From Dimorphilus gyrociliatus (lineage: Eukaryota > Annelida > Polychaeta > Dinophilidae), in contig CAJFCJ010000001.1 of the NCBI GenBank assembly GCA_904063045.1, forward strand, positions 1,247,501 through 1,311,500: a DNA stretch of 64,000 nt, read 5' to 3'. Every line of letters starts with the position of its first letter. Position 1 is the stretch's first letter. The position numbers and the translations under genes were made by a program. Below the pieces are notes generated by a model that was not told the DNA's origin, did no database searches, and saw only the letters and a list, made by a program, of their open reading frames with translations. This document shows, one piece after another, positions 1-13,788 of the stretch.

Positions 1-510
1 CGGGAGGAAATAGCCCAAGCCATGAAAAAATGCGCTCAAGGCGTCCAAGATGGAATAATTTTATCCTCTGATATCGACGAACGCGTCTTAGAAAGATGTC
101 TTTATACTGCTGATGAACACGGATATAATCCTCCACAGCTTCTTATAAGGACATCTGGGGAAGTTAGATTAAGTGACTTTCTGCTGTGGCAATCTTCTTT
201 TTCTGTATTGTCATTTGTTAGAGTTTTATGGCCTGAATTTAGTGTTTGGCACTTTTACGGAGTACTTCTTCATTTTCAATCTTGCTGGGGAGAAGTTTCC
301 AAGCTACTTGAAGAACATAAAAAAAATATCGAGGAACTTGACGAAAGAGAAATATTAGAGATTGTTTCAAGAGATTGTATAAAATGTTGTGATACAGAAC
401 TGAACCAAAAAGTCAAAGATTATAAAGAAGATAGACAAATAAGGTTAAATAACTTTTTTCAATGGTTAAATCGACGAAGAGAAGAAACAATTGAATCAAT
501 GCTTTTATAG
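1..510 (+). CDS. DHDDS: Dehydrodolichyl diphosphate synthase, 3' end (partial)
   Basis: Catalytic subunit of cis-prenyltransferase, which extends farnesyl diphosphate with isopentenyl units to make dolichol precursors at the ER. Only the C-terminal part is in the window; the frame is open from base 1, so the coding sequence enters from the left, and it stops with TAG at 508-510. The family signature IRTSGEVRLSDFLLWQ is intact (conserved RxSGE...R substrate-binding region), followed by VLWPEF and a charged C-terminal helix with RLNNFFQWLNRRR, as in animal DHDDS. No intron is seen in this part. It is convergent with PIGN, 291 bp away. Identification is firm from the motif; the N-terminal half lies outside the window. 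Confidence 0.93.
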   Translation, partial: REEIAQAMKKCAQGVQDGIILSSDIDERVLERCLYTADEHGYNPPQLLIRTSGEVRLSDFLLWQSSFSVLSFVRVLWPEFSVWHFYGVLLHFQSCWGEVSKLLEEHKKNIEELDEREILEIVSRDCIKCCDTELNQKVKDYKEDRQIRLNNFFQWLNRRREETIESMLL

Positions 511-801
511 GGTTTTCAATATGCAAATATCTTTTAGGAATTGAAATCTAATACGATTAATAATGATTAAAATTTCAACCACTTTTTCGTTAATCTAATT
601 GCCATTTAATTATTTTCTGATCCGTCTCAAAAAATTAAAATATAGAGAAATATTGATAATATTCAAAATATTTTCAATTTATTCTTTTATTTTATTCAAT
701 TATAACAGTCTTGACAAACTATTTATCAAGATTTTGCTTAAAAATCAATCACAAAAACTGAAAAAAAAACGAATAAAGTTCATTTTTACATAAATTTGGA
801 A

Positions 802-3800
802 TTAAAAATCTTTTTTATTGAGACTTTTCTTAGTTTGTCCTCCCACAGAGAATAACAAGTGCTTACTAGTTAAGAACTTTGATAATAACATAAAAAGGTT
901 AAGAGCCAGTACCTTTGTCATAACAACAACGTAGTGAGATATACTTGTTCCTATATCTAACCAACTTCCTTCGTCTTTAATCATGAAGAAGAAATGAACT
1001 GCCATGGCATCACTAATGAATAAGATTAATGCAAACAATCCTTTTAGGGGAACTGATAGAGCAACGTGAATAGCATAGACTGCACATGTTGCAGTTAACA
1101 TGGGTAAAACAGTTTTAATGAATATTAGAGGTCCCATAATAAATGGTTTGAGAATTGTTGTAAAACAATAAGTGCTTGTTACATCAAAACTATTTATTGA
1201 AGCTATATTCCCTATTCCAAAAAAGCCTAATGTTACGAATATTAGATAAGCCACTGCTATCCGAATATCCCTTGCTTCCAGATTTCTTGCTGAAATAGAT
1301 GAACGAGAGAAGTGAATCCTCTCGATATTCTTTATCTTTGCCAATTGACATTCAACGTGAATCCACAGGATTAGCAGAAACGAATATATTGCAAAGAATA
1401 TAGCTTCGTACGACGTACTAAGTAACAGAATTAAAGTGAAAAATGATATTATAATACTGAAAAGTCTCTCGTAAAAATTAGTTGACATTATCATAGGAGT
1501 TAAAAGAAGAACTGGAATAGACGTCCAACTATATATTTGATTGAATATCGGCAAGCCTAAATTCTGATTGATGCTCCGAGAAGTAGTGAATACAATATAA
1601 CTTGTGAAAGCTATCATAATAATTTGAAAGATAAATATCTTTCGATCAAGTTTGTTGTTGATCCTTAAAAATGATGTAAGCAATTAGTATTTAGAAGCAA
1701 TGAAAAACAATAAAAATTACCTATTTCTGAAAAGGAAATATAAAATAGCGCTGAGAATAAAGAAAGAGAAGCCCACTCCATATCTGTATAATGTTATGGA
1801 AGGAAAAGCAGGATATTAGTCTTTATTTACTATTTGTTTTGTTTTTATGGTAAAGAATTCTTACACTAAATAATGTTGACTGGAAATTCCAACTACGGGT
1901 AATAAAGGGAATATTGCAACACTTATACACGTAATCGGCCATAGGACTCTTAGTTTTCCATCTAATAGTTGCTTTGCAGGATTATATAATATTGTAAACA
2001 GAGAGATTACAAGCAATTGATAGGTTAATGATGCTCTATTAAAATACGCCCACACCTGAAAGAGTTAATAATACATCAAACAACTATTCATAATATTATG
2101 GAAAAAGTATCATTTTTTACCATTGATTCTATCCATAAAATGCCTATTGTTGCAGTGAGAAAATAAGTAGTTTTATGCATTGAGAGAGAATTGAAAAATA
2201 CGTCCATGTTGATGTTTGTTAAAAGTTCACTTGTAACATTATACCATATAAGTATTGGTAGAATACAATATGTATAATTCATCCAAGGAAGATTTTGAAT
2301 AAAAAGGAGACAAACGGTTATTAGTATCAAAAAACCAGCAAGGATTCTGTTATAAAGCATTAAATTCTTATATTTTTTTGTATAATCGAATTTTTGAGCT
2401 TTTAAATTGGAAAAATTTTTGAGAATAACTATAGAAATATAGCCCAAAAGTCCCAAGAAACTTAACGTTATACAAGCCCTAAAAAATTATATTGTCATTA
2501 AAAATTTGTCTAAAATTTAACAACAAACCATAAGAAAAATCTATCATAATGATGATAATAAAGAAGGCCGTTTAGTGATAATTTTATAAGATCTTTAGAT
2601 AGTTTTATCTAAAAAAGGAATGTTAAAATATACTTGTACTATAAAATTTATATTAATATTTAATATGAATAAACTTACTGTAGTATTATAGTTTCCTGAT
2701 TTAAATGATTCGATAATTCGTCTATGGAAATTCAGTAGTATGGAAGGTGTTAGAAGTCTGATTGTATGGAAATATATCTATATATGTATATTTATGCATA
2801 TACTACGTCTGTATTATTCCTTACTTATATGGTGAAAATAGCATTGAAAATGTAGTTTGCTGTTTTTCTTTCATTTTAACCTGGACATATCGAAATTAGC
2901 AAGGTTTTTGATATCTTAAGTTTTGTTTACTAACTTCAAAGGAGGCGGAGACTTGCTTTGCATTGGCAAATATTGCATCAGCAATATATTTTTCACTTCC
3001 GGACAAGTATTCAACGGGTAACGTTCCCTGATTATGTAAAATATAGGATGAATTTAGAAAAAGAGGAATAGAAAAAGATTTATACTATTACTAACCACAG
3101 AATTAGCTGGGAAATTTACACCTATCAAACCTGCCATAAGGGCAGCCACATCAGCCTACAAAGTTACGGATATAAAAATCAATTTTCGCTTATTGATAAT
3201 ATAAACCTGTTCTACATCCTTTCTAACCAAATTGTCCAAGTTCCATGTACTCTCCTCCACCGATATTTTTCTATTAGACTTTTCGGGACCCTTGACTCCA
3301 GCTCCCCAAGCTACGAGAGGAGTCAGTGTTTCACTTGGATATCCACCTCCGTGAGTTCCTTGGAAATAATACGATAATCTAATTTAACAGATATTCCATT
3401 AGCTTTAAAACTAACCCCAAGCCGTCATTCCATGATCTGCTGTAAATACATAAGCCGTCTTTTTATCATTGTTATAGAATTCCTCAATCCTCTCAACTGA
3501 CTTCTTTATAATGTCGTCAACAACATTTATATTATCTAGATATTGCCTACAAACAAATTATAAGAATAATAATAATTATTAAAGAATATTCAATGATTCT
3601 ATGAATGGAACCTTGAATGAGGTTTATATGCGTGGCCATTTGTGTCTATACCAAGTAAATGAATAAACAGTACGACTTTATCTCTGTTGACGATCTTATT
3701 TAATGTACTATTCGTTGTTGCATTCCTAAGGAATTCCTGTAATGTGTGTTAGTGGATTAGTAAAATTCTTCAAGTGATGGTCAAATTGAATAGAATACTT

Positions 3801-4338
3801 TAATCATGTTGTAGACAGTTAAGTCTAGAGTGTATGGATTTTCAGCAGCCATATCATAAATCTCTTCCGAGTATACAAAACTCTTTACGTGCCCATCACG
3901 GACACCGTTTTCAAACATGGGAACAACATCAAAACTACCGAAAGAAAAAGTATAGCTGCTCTGATTGAAAACTGAATCAAATTCGACAGCGTTTTCTTTC
4001 CATCCCTTTGCCACTGAACTGACATCTTCGTAGAACCCAGCTATCATGGCAACATGTCCCGGTCGAGTTTCTGTAGGAACTCTTGTATGAGAAACTCCCC
4101 AAGAACCCTTCTCTTCTATAATTTTTCTCAAATAGGGTGACCTCTGTCTTTCTATATAAAATGTATCTGCACGTAATCCATCACCTACGAATAAAACCAA
4201 TCTCTTGGCAGGTGAGGAAGTCTTTGGAGAATGTAAATCCATTCCATGAGTTAATGGAGAAGAAAAGTATATATCAAAAATTGAATAAAAGAGAATAACA
4301 TGAACAATAAATCCTAATAAAAAATATTTCCAATTCAT
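802..4338 (-). CDS. PIGN: GPI ethanolamine phosphate transferase 1 (PIG-N)
   Basis: ER multi-pass enzyme that adds ethanolamine phosphate to the first mannose of GPI-anchor precursors. Twelve exons read in frame: 4338-3799, 3736-3612, 3546-3416, 3358-3207, 3155-3096, 3027-2935, 2777-2679, 2608-2529, 2478-2121, 2055-1865, 1783-1721, 1663-802, giving about 917 aa (human 931). An N-terminal membrane anchor is followed by the alkaline-phosphatase-type luminal domain with VGDGLRAD near residue 51 (metal site), PTETRPGH near 88 (nucleophile Thr), HLLGIDTNGHA and TADHGM. The C-terminal half is hydrophobic, with FGIGNIASINSF and KDEGSWLDIGTSISHYV, which are PIG-N specific rather than PIG-G/PIG-O. Introns are 50-160 bp. 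Exon 7 uses the acceptor after ATATAG at 2778-2779; a nearer AG would break the frame. Confidence 0.95.
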
Positions 4339-4781
4339 TATTAAGTTACGATGATGTGTTCTTAACTCTTAGTAACTAAACAGCAAATTCTTAAATATCG
4401 ACCAATAAAAGAAAACTGGTAGACTAGGCCATCTGGTGTGTTTGTATGTTATTTTACAACTGATTATTTTCTTTCGAAAGTCTATTGTGTTAGTCTAAGA
4501 AATAGTCTGGGAAATCAAATATAACAATCACTTATGTGCAAATGTACGCCTTTTATTCCATAAAGTTTGTTTAGAACAAATATTTTCTGTAAATTTCCTT
4601 AGTTAAAAATTAGTAGAGGAGGAAATCCTATCATAAATATACCTCTATAAGGTCAATTTCTGCTATAGACATTATCCATACAACAGAGTATGTACAAATG
4701 CAAGAAAATCAAGAAACATACTTTTAGAATTTTTTTTCGTAAAAAAAAAACCAAAACTGAACTTTTTATTTCATTTAGTTT
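4339..4781. promoter_or_regulatory. PIGN upstream / STRIP 3' flank
   Basis: This 443-bp non-coding AT-rich stretch lies between the PIGN start and the STRIP stop, both on the minus strand. It must hold the PIGN promoter and 5' UTR and the STRIP 3' UTR. A run of A/T at 4730-4750 precedes the STRIP stop. I see no TATA box, RNA gene or repeat I can defend. Confidence 0.4.
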
Positions 4782-7700
4782 TCATTGCATATTTAATACT
4801 TCGTCCCATTTGATATTGACTGAAAATACTTCCTCCTCTAGCCATGATTTATAATGACGTTTAAATTCATTTGTCAGTTCAACATGCTTCCCTAGAACGC
4901 TTTGTAAACAATTATCAACAGGAGTCAAATCGGGATCGATATTTCCTTCGTATCTTCTACTATTAAATCTATCAACGTTGGAACGAAGAGCACATTCTTC
5001 AGCCTGAAAATCCCATGGTCGTGCGTCCATATCTTTAGGGTTTTTTTTAAATATAGTTATTACAAATATAAAAGAATATTATGAAAATATATAGTATATT
5101 TACCATTTCCATAAGCCCAATCGTCGTTAAGCCGATGGCGAACTTTTTGATAAATTGCTGACATTATTTTCATATTGTTCTTCCTCCATTGTCTTCCTAA
5201 ATATTTCGTCTGTACAAAGAGAAAAAAAGAATTGAATAGGGAAATTAAAAAAGATATTATACTAATACAAACCTGCATTTTTAATAATTTTAAAACATAT
5301 AATTGTGCCATAGCTTGAAGAATTTTCATTGCTCTCTTCAAGATTGGAGCAGATTTAAAAATAACCAACATCTATTTAGAAATTAATAGAAAATGGTAAT
5401 ATTGGAATTAATTAGAAAATATTTAATAAAAAGCATACCATTGTTCTTGAGTGTTTCCATTTAGTTAACTTATTAAGAATACGCAATAAGTTTATACAAG
5501 AAAATAGGTTCCTCCAACAGTATGTTTGAGTATCGCCAGATTCCTAAAAAAGTAATTAATTATTATCAAATAGAATATCCTAGAATAAAATTTTAACAAT
5601 GGTATTAACTTACTAGAGTGTCAGCTGTTAATTCAGACTGCTCTCCAATGATACATCTTGGAAAATCCAAAATAGAAATTGTATTCTTAGCAGTCACGTA
5701 ACCAACAATATTTTGGTTGAAAAATTTCAGAATCAAAGGAATACAATTAGCAAAAACCAAATGTTGACTCATATATTCAAATTGATAAACGTGATTCAAT
5801 TTGAAATGTTTTAATAGAAGTAAGATTAAACTAGAAATTCCTTTTACTATAATCTCTTTGTGACGATTTACGTCAATTCCTAATTTCATAGAATGCAAAA
5901 CTGTTGTAGGCATTTCTTCAGGTAGTACATCAGCTAATATGTTGACAGAGTCTGTTCGCGCTTTTGAAGTGGGAGCAGCAGCCAGAAGAATCTATAGATG
6001 GTATTAATAATATATCAAGGACAATAAAGGGACAAAGTACTAAACACTTACTTTTAATAGAGCTATCATGTACTGAGGGAGGGATGAAAATAGATCTTCA
6101 TATAGAATTTCTGCTTTGCTTTGCTCTATTTCTTTTTCACCCTTTGTTAAAGGATACTTTGCAATTTCTTCTTCTCTTTTCATTTGAATTTCGCTCAAAG
6201 AAACATAAATTTTATTCTTAAGCACCTAAATATCATAAAAATAGTTATATAAATCACAAATGTTATAGATTTATTTTCAAAGATTTACCCTTATTCCCTC
6301 GTGAATAGGTTTTGGTAATCCAGCCATAGAGGTAACATCCCCTTTAACTGTTAAACCTACAAATTTATCCCTAGTGTGTTCGATAAAACTCTCCAAATCT
6401 TTTTGCCTAACTTTCGGAAGCCATGGTAAACATCTAATGATAGCAGGAGGTGGAGTTGGAGGGCCATTTTCTAATTCTTTATCATCCTCTTCAAGCCCTC
6501 CCTGTTTCCTCATTTTTTCAGTCTTTTTTAAACCAGAAGCCACCATATTTGATTGTTCGATAATATCTGCGGCTGAGGTGGGTGGCGAACTCGCCCGCAT
6601 TTTCTTACACACCTCTAAACTATTTTCATTCCATTCTGGAAGGTTAGCCTTACGTCTGGCGGCATTTTTTAATTCATGAAAGTTACTCAGACCACCAAGG
6701 GTGAATAGGGTAATTTTCCACAAAAGTAGAAGAACTTTTTTCATAGGAAAATGAGGAGCAGAACCGCCACAGAATTTTGTTACCATTCCAAAAAGACAGA
6801 CAATTAGAGTTTCATCACCGCATGGAAGAGACACTGTTTAAATAGATTTTTATTTAATTAAAACATCCCACACTTGAATATTCAAAATGAATTGACTCAC
6901 AAAGCTCTTCCTTAAACTGTTCTCGAATCTTTTGTCTTTCTTCTGATTCGCTTGCAAATGGAGTTCTGATACTTTCCAATACAGTGTAAATAACGTTTAG
7001 AATAAGTCTAGATAAAAAAAAATCAAAAATTGAGAATGCTTTCTTTAAAAATACTATCAATATAGAGTATATAAGTAAAAACCTTATATGAACACTGTCC
7101 GCTAAAGAAACGGCAGGTTTTCTCACCGATGATGCATTCGTAGCGTTTATAATTCTAATATTTATAAAAAGAGATGATAGTTGATAGTTAGGCATTGGTT
7201 AAGTAACTTCTTTAACTTACTCCGTATATAGTTCATCCACAAAATAGTGAAAAACACCATTTCTATACAACAGAAAACTATTATCGATTGCTTCTTCTCT
7301 CTGATCATATTCAGTTTCGCATTCACCAAAAACACCTAATTAATTAAAGATATTTCAATTTATCGCTAAATCTAAACCTAGTTGTATTACCTTGAACCAG
7401 ATAAAGGAATATTCTCATCACTTCCACTCGAGTCAATCGATCAGAAGAGTCGAGAAGATTCAATAATGATAATATAAACTCTCGTTTTGTATGATCGTCC
7501 ACTTGGAGCCAATTTTTTCCAACTAGACATTATGAAGAGTGAGAAAACGCAAAAATTAGCTTAGAAATAATGGAAATAAAGGGCAGCTTACATCGAGCTT
7601 CAAAAAACTCTTTGCCGATTGGTAACTCAATTTCTTCTGTGTAACTATATAATTCTAAAAATAGAAAATTACAAACAATATATTTCTGAAATACGATACT

Positions 7701-7789
7701 TTAATGTGAATCTATTTACCCGCTATTTCATTTTCATAACAATCAGAATCTGAGTACACAAACTGCAATTCTGGCATATCGTCTGCCAT
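4782..7789 (-). CDS. STRIP1: Striatin-interacting protein (STRIP1/2, FAM40)
   Basis: Scaffold core subunit of the STRIPAK phosphatase-kinase complex, linking striatin/PP2A with GCKIII kinases. Thirteen exons in frame: 7789-7720, 7654-7592, 7522-7391, 7335-7221, 7154-7083, 7007-6901, 6833-6289, 6225-6052, 5991-5614, 5543-5439, 5371-5273, 5209-5104, 5032-4782; about 738 aa (human STRIP1 837). Landmarks include [61 protein letters not shown] and the C-terminal [15 protein letters not shown]. The N-terminus is shorter than in vertebrates and lacks their Pro-rich leader; the start was set at MADDMPEL because no upstream in-frame ATG exists. The single invertebrate gene is ancestral to STRIP1 and STRIP2, so the symbol is by family. 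It is head-to-head with CLPTM1L. Confidence 0.95.
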
Positions 7790-8358
7790 GGCTAGTGAGA
7801 ATTTAACCTTACGGCGAGAAAGAGATTGGTGTAATTCACTGGCTTTTAAAATTGCTGATTGACTGTCATAATGTCTTAGACTTGAGAAAACTATACACCA
7901 ATTCTGCAAAACTGCAATTTAGTGCGGTTCAGAGATCCAAGCAAACTCTGGTATGTCTAAAACCAAGTAAGAAATGAGCGAGACCAAAATTGGCTGACAA
8001 CAAAAAGTTTATCTGCTAAATACATTCTACATTGAACTATTAGAGATAACTAACATTGATTTAAAGATCAAAGAATCTTTAATAAGCATCAAAATGGTTT
8101 GAAGTTAATAAATTCGATATATTTCCGTTGAAATTTTATAGTTTACTCAAGCTTCGATGTCAAATGCTATAACCACCACTTTCGTATAATTCCTAGCGTA
8201 CTTTAGCATACCCGTCTGTTAGCCAGTGCCTGTGAGAATCACACACATATCCTAACTCCATGCGGCATATTATCGCTCACAGTCTTCTCTCCATTTCCTG
8301 AAAAAATAGTTTTTGTTGAGCAATTTTACCTGAGAGTTCATCAAACCTCAATATAAAA
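7790..8358. promoter_or_regulatory. Divergent promoter STRIP / CLPTM1L
   Basis: A 569-bp gene-free stretch lies between two divergent start codons. An in-frame open stretch upstream of the STRIP ATG (to about 7909) has no ATG and is probably 5' UTR. The rest is ordinary AT-rich sequence with slightly higher GC around 8190-8280. No TATA box is recognised. Confidence 0.4.
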
Positions 8359-10236
8359 ATGATAAAACTAAATTTCACTTTCTTTTTATCTGTTGCTTTC
8401 ATAGTGTACATAGGAAATTCTTTATACAGCATCGGCAAAATGTTTTTTCCTCAAGATTGTCCGGTTGGTCAAAAATGCCTTGGTCCCTTTTTAGCTCGAA
8501 ATCCTGAGATGGAATTGAAGGTGTACACATCAAGAGCGTTTAAATTGACTCATGGATCTGCCGCAAGAGATTTAAAACTAATTTGGAATTATAGCAACTT
8601 TAGTTTCTACGAAGAAGTTACCAAGTAAAATTTTCAATTATCCCCGTCAAAGTTATTTTAAAAAAAACTAACATAATTTTATAGAGAATTGGAAGTCGAT
8701 ATGCCTAGGCAAACAAGAAAGAATGGAAGCTTATACATTCATGCTGCCTTAGTCATGAGGGGAGAAGAACCTTTTACTGGTCGTTCTCTGATGTCTTATG
8801 CAGTCACAAGACATACAACTTACACACCAAAGCAGGCCGAAGCCTTTAAACTCATGACTGAGAATTCTACAGCAAAAAAAGCTCCGATTGACGATAGACC
8901 AATTAGTCATTGGCGTTCCAAATTATATATTAACGTTATGGCAAACTTAACCACTTTTGATTACAATTCCATACCCAGCGAATTGCATCAGGTGAATCAG
9001 AATAATAATTTTTTACAACAATTTAAATATATTAAGTAACCTATTTATATAAATATGGCTATCTGTCAAATATAATGTGTTGACAGGAAAACCGTACTAG
9101 CTTTGCAAAAATGTTTTTAACTAGACTTTCTATTAATAATTTATTCTGAATCATCTGGATAGTTTATAAGAATAACTGAAAGCAACGAATACATGCCATT
9201 CCTATATTTGAATGAACTAAGCAATCGAGTAAAGGATTTGATGCCTTTGAACCAGAGTGCTAAAACTATGCCTTTAACTATTCACTATTCACCAATTTCA
9301 TTGGGAAAAATGAGATTATTTGTTACGATGCAACAATCTATTGAGCAACTGCATACTTGGGGATTTTCTGAGAAAGACGGTGATGAAATCAAAGGAATAT
9401 TTGTAGATACTGATTTTTATTTACTTATGCTAACTTTCATGGTTGCTGCTTTTCACATGCTCTTTGACATTCTAGCATTCAAGAACGACTTTCACTTTTG
9501 GAAGGGGAAAAAAAATATGGTTGGCCTTAGCACTAGAACGGTACTTTGGCGCTGTTTCAGCACCATAATTATCTTCTTTTATTTATTGGATGAAAAGACT
9601 TCATTACTTGTTTTAATACCCTGTGGAGTAAGTGTAGCTATGGAACTATGGAAATTGACTAAAGCCTTCAAATTAAAAATTACATGGAGTGGGTTGAAAC
9701 CAAAATTTGAGCTAGGAACAACTACTGACAAAGAAAAAGATACATTACAATTCGACAGACAAGCAATGAAGTATTTATCCTACGTCTTGTATCCGCTTTG
9801 TTTAGGGGGTGCAATTTATTCTTTATTGTATACACCGCACAAAGGATGGTATTCTTGGTGTATTCAGAGCTTGGTCAATGGAGTTTATGCCTTTGGCTTC
9901 CTTTTCATGCTTCCGCAATTATTTGTTAATTATCAGGTTAGTGTACCTTGAAATATTAAATATAAACACATTTTCTTTCTCATCAAACATCAGTTAAAGT
10001 CTGTCGAACATCTACCATGGAGAACATTTATGTACAAGGCATTTAATACATTTATTGACGATGTCTTTGCATTCATTATAACTATGCCAACATCACATCG
10101 CTTAGCATGCTTCAGAGATGACGCTGTCTTTCTTATATACTTGTACCAGCGCTATCTCTATCCTGTCGATAAAAAGCGCGTCAACGAATATGGACAGACA
10201 TTTGAAGATGATCAAGCCGATAAAAAGGATAAGTAA
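8359..10236 (+). CDS. CLPTM1L: CLPTM1-like protein (CLPTM1L / CRR9)
   Basis: Multi-pass ER membrane protein of the CLPTM1 family; human CLPTM1L is reported as a lipid scramblase moving GlcN-PI during GPI synthesis. Four exons: 8359-8624, 8685-9035, 9183-9936, 9994-10236, giving 537 aa (human 538). An N-terminal signal-anchor is followed by the luminal CLPTM1 domain, then NELSNRVKDLM, GFSEKDGDEIKGIFVDT, TVLWRCFSTIIIF, QAMKYLSYVLYPLC, LFMLPQLFVNY and the hallmark YKAFNTFIDDVFAFIITMPTSHRLACFRDD, broken here only by spacing. It ends in a polar Lys/Asp tail. An AATAAA lies at 10320-10325 downstream. It converges on TMEM231. Identification is very firm; CLPTM1L fits better than CLPTM1 by length and C-terminus. 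Confidence 0.96.
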
Positions 10237-10567
10237 ATTACTACATACGTATTATTTTCAATCATTTTTCCAAATACATATATTTAAAATGTTAAAACTG
10301 TTACTTTGCCTTATATATAAATAAATATTTGTATGTTGTCAATGTAGAATTAAATACACAAAAAAAAAGAAATATTAAAAGCAGTTTTTCTAAAAAGTGT
10401 ATAATGATACACGTAGGCTTATTTGTAAACATTGTTCAACATAAATTCAATTTCAATGTATAAATCACTTCCACATTATCTTTTATTTATTAAAAAATTT
10501 TAAAAAGTATTAAATAATTATTAATCGTTAACGGTTATGATAAAAAAAATGTGTATATTGAAAAGAG
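10237..10567. terminator. Convergent 3' flanks of CLPTM1L and TMEM231
   Basis: 331 bp between convergent stop codons. A plus-strand AATAAA at 10320-10325 suits the CLPTM1L transcript, and T-rich stretches near 10480-10500 give AATAAA-like signals on the minus strand for TMEM231. No gene is seen. Confidence 0.4.
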
Positions 10568-11872
10568 CTATGAGATTTTTTTATGAATGGGCCTATCAAT
10601 AATTGTGGGGACTAATTGATTACAGAAGATGAATACTTTTACACGGTCGAATACAAATAGGAAGATTAAAAGTAGGCTTAAATATTGAACCCATCCCCAT
10701 TTAATCATCTGCCAGAACCCGGGTCTAAATCTAAAATTAAAAGAAACTAGTCAGGAAAACTTTGTAAAGGTAAATTCTGAAACTTACAAAATGGTCTCCT
10801 CTGGATATTTAATTGTAGCATCAACAACAAAACGATCATTTATGGGTTTACCTTTCTTCCAGACTGCATACTCATCACTAAATGTTGTTGAGACTAAAAA
10901 CGAAAGAATATATGTTAGCAATTAAATTACTAGATACAAAGGAAAAACAAACAATTTCTCTTTGCGTAATTTGCGAAAATGGTGGATAAATCATACGATT
11001 CTGATAGAAGACTTGTACTGTTTATGATAGATTTCTGCAAGTAAAAATGAAAAGATAAGAGGAAAATTTATACATTTTCAGAGGACTCACGTTGTAAACA
11101 TTATTAGTTCCTTTATAGCCTATAGGAAATCGCTGTTTAAATTTTAGGTCACCAACAGTTGTTAGCTCACTTCCAGTAAACGGCGAGAAACGACTAACGT
11201 GAGCCATACATTCCATGGTCAATCTTTGATAGGTATAAAGCTTGTACTCGAAGAACACCAACATATCTATCCCCTTAACATTTTCATCACCTAATAGTGG
11301 AATTTCTAACAATAGGCGAGTCTCATCTTTTTTGCCGTCGAAGAACTCATCAGTTTCTTGCGACTGTGAAATTTTTATAAAAAATAAGCCTAAACAAACA
11401 TAATTTATTTTGCAAATATTTCTACAAATTCTATATAACCTAAATCTTAATTTGGAGAGACATAATAAGAAACCTAATGATGAAAAACTTTAACTTACTT
11501 TTACAATAGGAATTCTTAATTGGTTGGAATAAAGTACATTATAGTTGTTGTAAGTACTCCAAGTCAAAAATTGATCATTGTCTAAATATACGAGAAGGAG
11601 AATTTCATGTTTGAATCTGACATCCCCTTGTTCTCGATAATTATCTATTTTTTTCCAAAATCCTGCCGGCGCGAACAAGTTTAGACTTAAATTCTTTCAA
11701 ATTCTAACTTAAAATCAAAGATTACAAGCTTACCTTGGCTTTTATAAGCAATAATCAATGGAGGTATGAAAGTTAAAGCTATTATAAATATTTGTAAAAA
11801 GGTAGCCTTGGAAAAAATATGAGTTTTATAACGTCGAATTTCTGGATGGGAAAATATTTCGAAGACGGCCAT
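10568..11872 (-). CDS. TMEM231: Transmembrane protein 231 (ciliary transition zone)
   Basis: Two-pass membrane protein of the MKS/B9 complex at the ciliary transition zone, which gates membrane proteins into cilia. Six exons: 11872-11734, 11662-11499, 11363-11091, 11034-10953, 10893-10788, 10730-10568; 308 aa (human 316). It starts [16 protein letters not shown], followed by a first TM ending in [16 protein letters not shown]; the luminal part has [11 protein letters not shown] and [11 protein letters not shown]-type sequence; the C-terminal TM segment follows [18 protein letters not shown], and the tail begins [14 protein letters not shown], all family features. It implies a ciliated animal. 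The upstream continuation of the first exon's frame lacks a better conserved ATG. Confidence 0.93.
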
Positions 11873-12447
11873 TTTACATTTTCGTGTTTCGTAGGAACAG
11901 AAAATACTATAAAAGATAGACTGCTCAAAGATATGGAAATACTGTCGCTCATTTCGAGCTCGACCCAGTCTACTCACACTTTCTTTAATGTACAAAAAAT
12001 TCAAGCAAAAATACTGTTTTTATACATACATATTATTGGGATGCCTAAAATACTTTTCTTATCGATCAAAATCAAAACTTAGTGGTCTTTTACCGTCACT
12101 ACTGCGAATTTTTAAATTGTAACTTTTAAAAAAAGCTTTTGTGCTCGAATTGAACGGGAAACCAGTCTCTACAGTACAATATCTTCAAAGATATGCTTTC
12201 ACTCACTTTGAATTTAAATTTAAAATTAAGTTTAATAGATATTGCTAAGGTATTCAATAATTTTTATAAATAAGGAAAGAATAAGCAAGTAAATTTTCCC
12301 AAGGTCTTTCTACAATAACATTAATTAACAAAAATAAAGCTATGTACAATTTTTTAGCCAAAAGACTCTGACAATTAGACAAAAATTCTCAGAAAACAGT
12401 ATGGAATCGTCCTGCATCTTAAATGAATTCTTTAAAAATATTCTTTC
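11873..12447. promoter_or_regulatory. TMEM231 upstream / TVP23 3' flank
   Basis: 575 bp without a supported gene. An open minus-strand extension upstream of the TMEM231 ATG runs to about 12004 but lacks conservation and is read as 5' UTR. The remainder is AT-rich. No RNA gene or repeat is recognised. Confidence 0.35.
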
Positions 12448-13475
<1,028 letters not shown>

Positions 13476-13788
13476 TTTATATAATGAAAGCTATTCGAAA
13501 TAAAAAATAAAAATTTTCATAAAGTTCCAACTCAACATCAGCTCCGTAGGAAACCGGATGTGGAAGTGGAATCTATTTTCGTATTATTTTTAAAATAATA
13601 TGGATCGGGGTCACAATAAATGACGAAAATTTTTGTAACTTTTATTCATGAATTTCTACTATTATGATAGTGATATTTATGTTTATAAAAAATGAGCAAT
13701 ACCCACCGACTGTATTTTAGCAGTACCCAAAAAAAATATTCTATGTTTCAATAATGATTAACACCACAAATCTTCGCAAACCAACAAA
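13476..13788. promoter_or_regulatory. Divergent promoter TVP23 / UBE3B
   Basis: A 313-bp interval lies between divergent ATG codons and must contain both promoters and 5' UTRs. The stretch around 13535-13570 (AGCTCCGTAGGAAACCGGATG region) is GC-richer and contains CCGGA, an ETS-like core common in bidirectional promoters; this is suggestive only. Confidence 0.35.

Noticed and set aside
599-793. 64-codon frame between DHDDS and PIGN
   Set aside because: Lys/Ile/Phe-only composition expected of AT-rich noncoding DNA; sits in the convergent 3' flanks.
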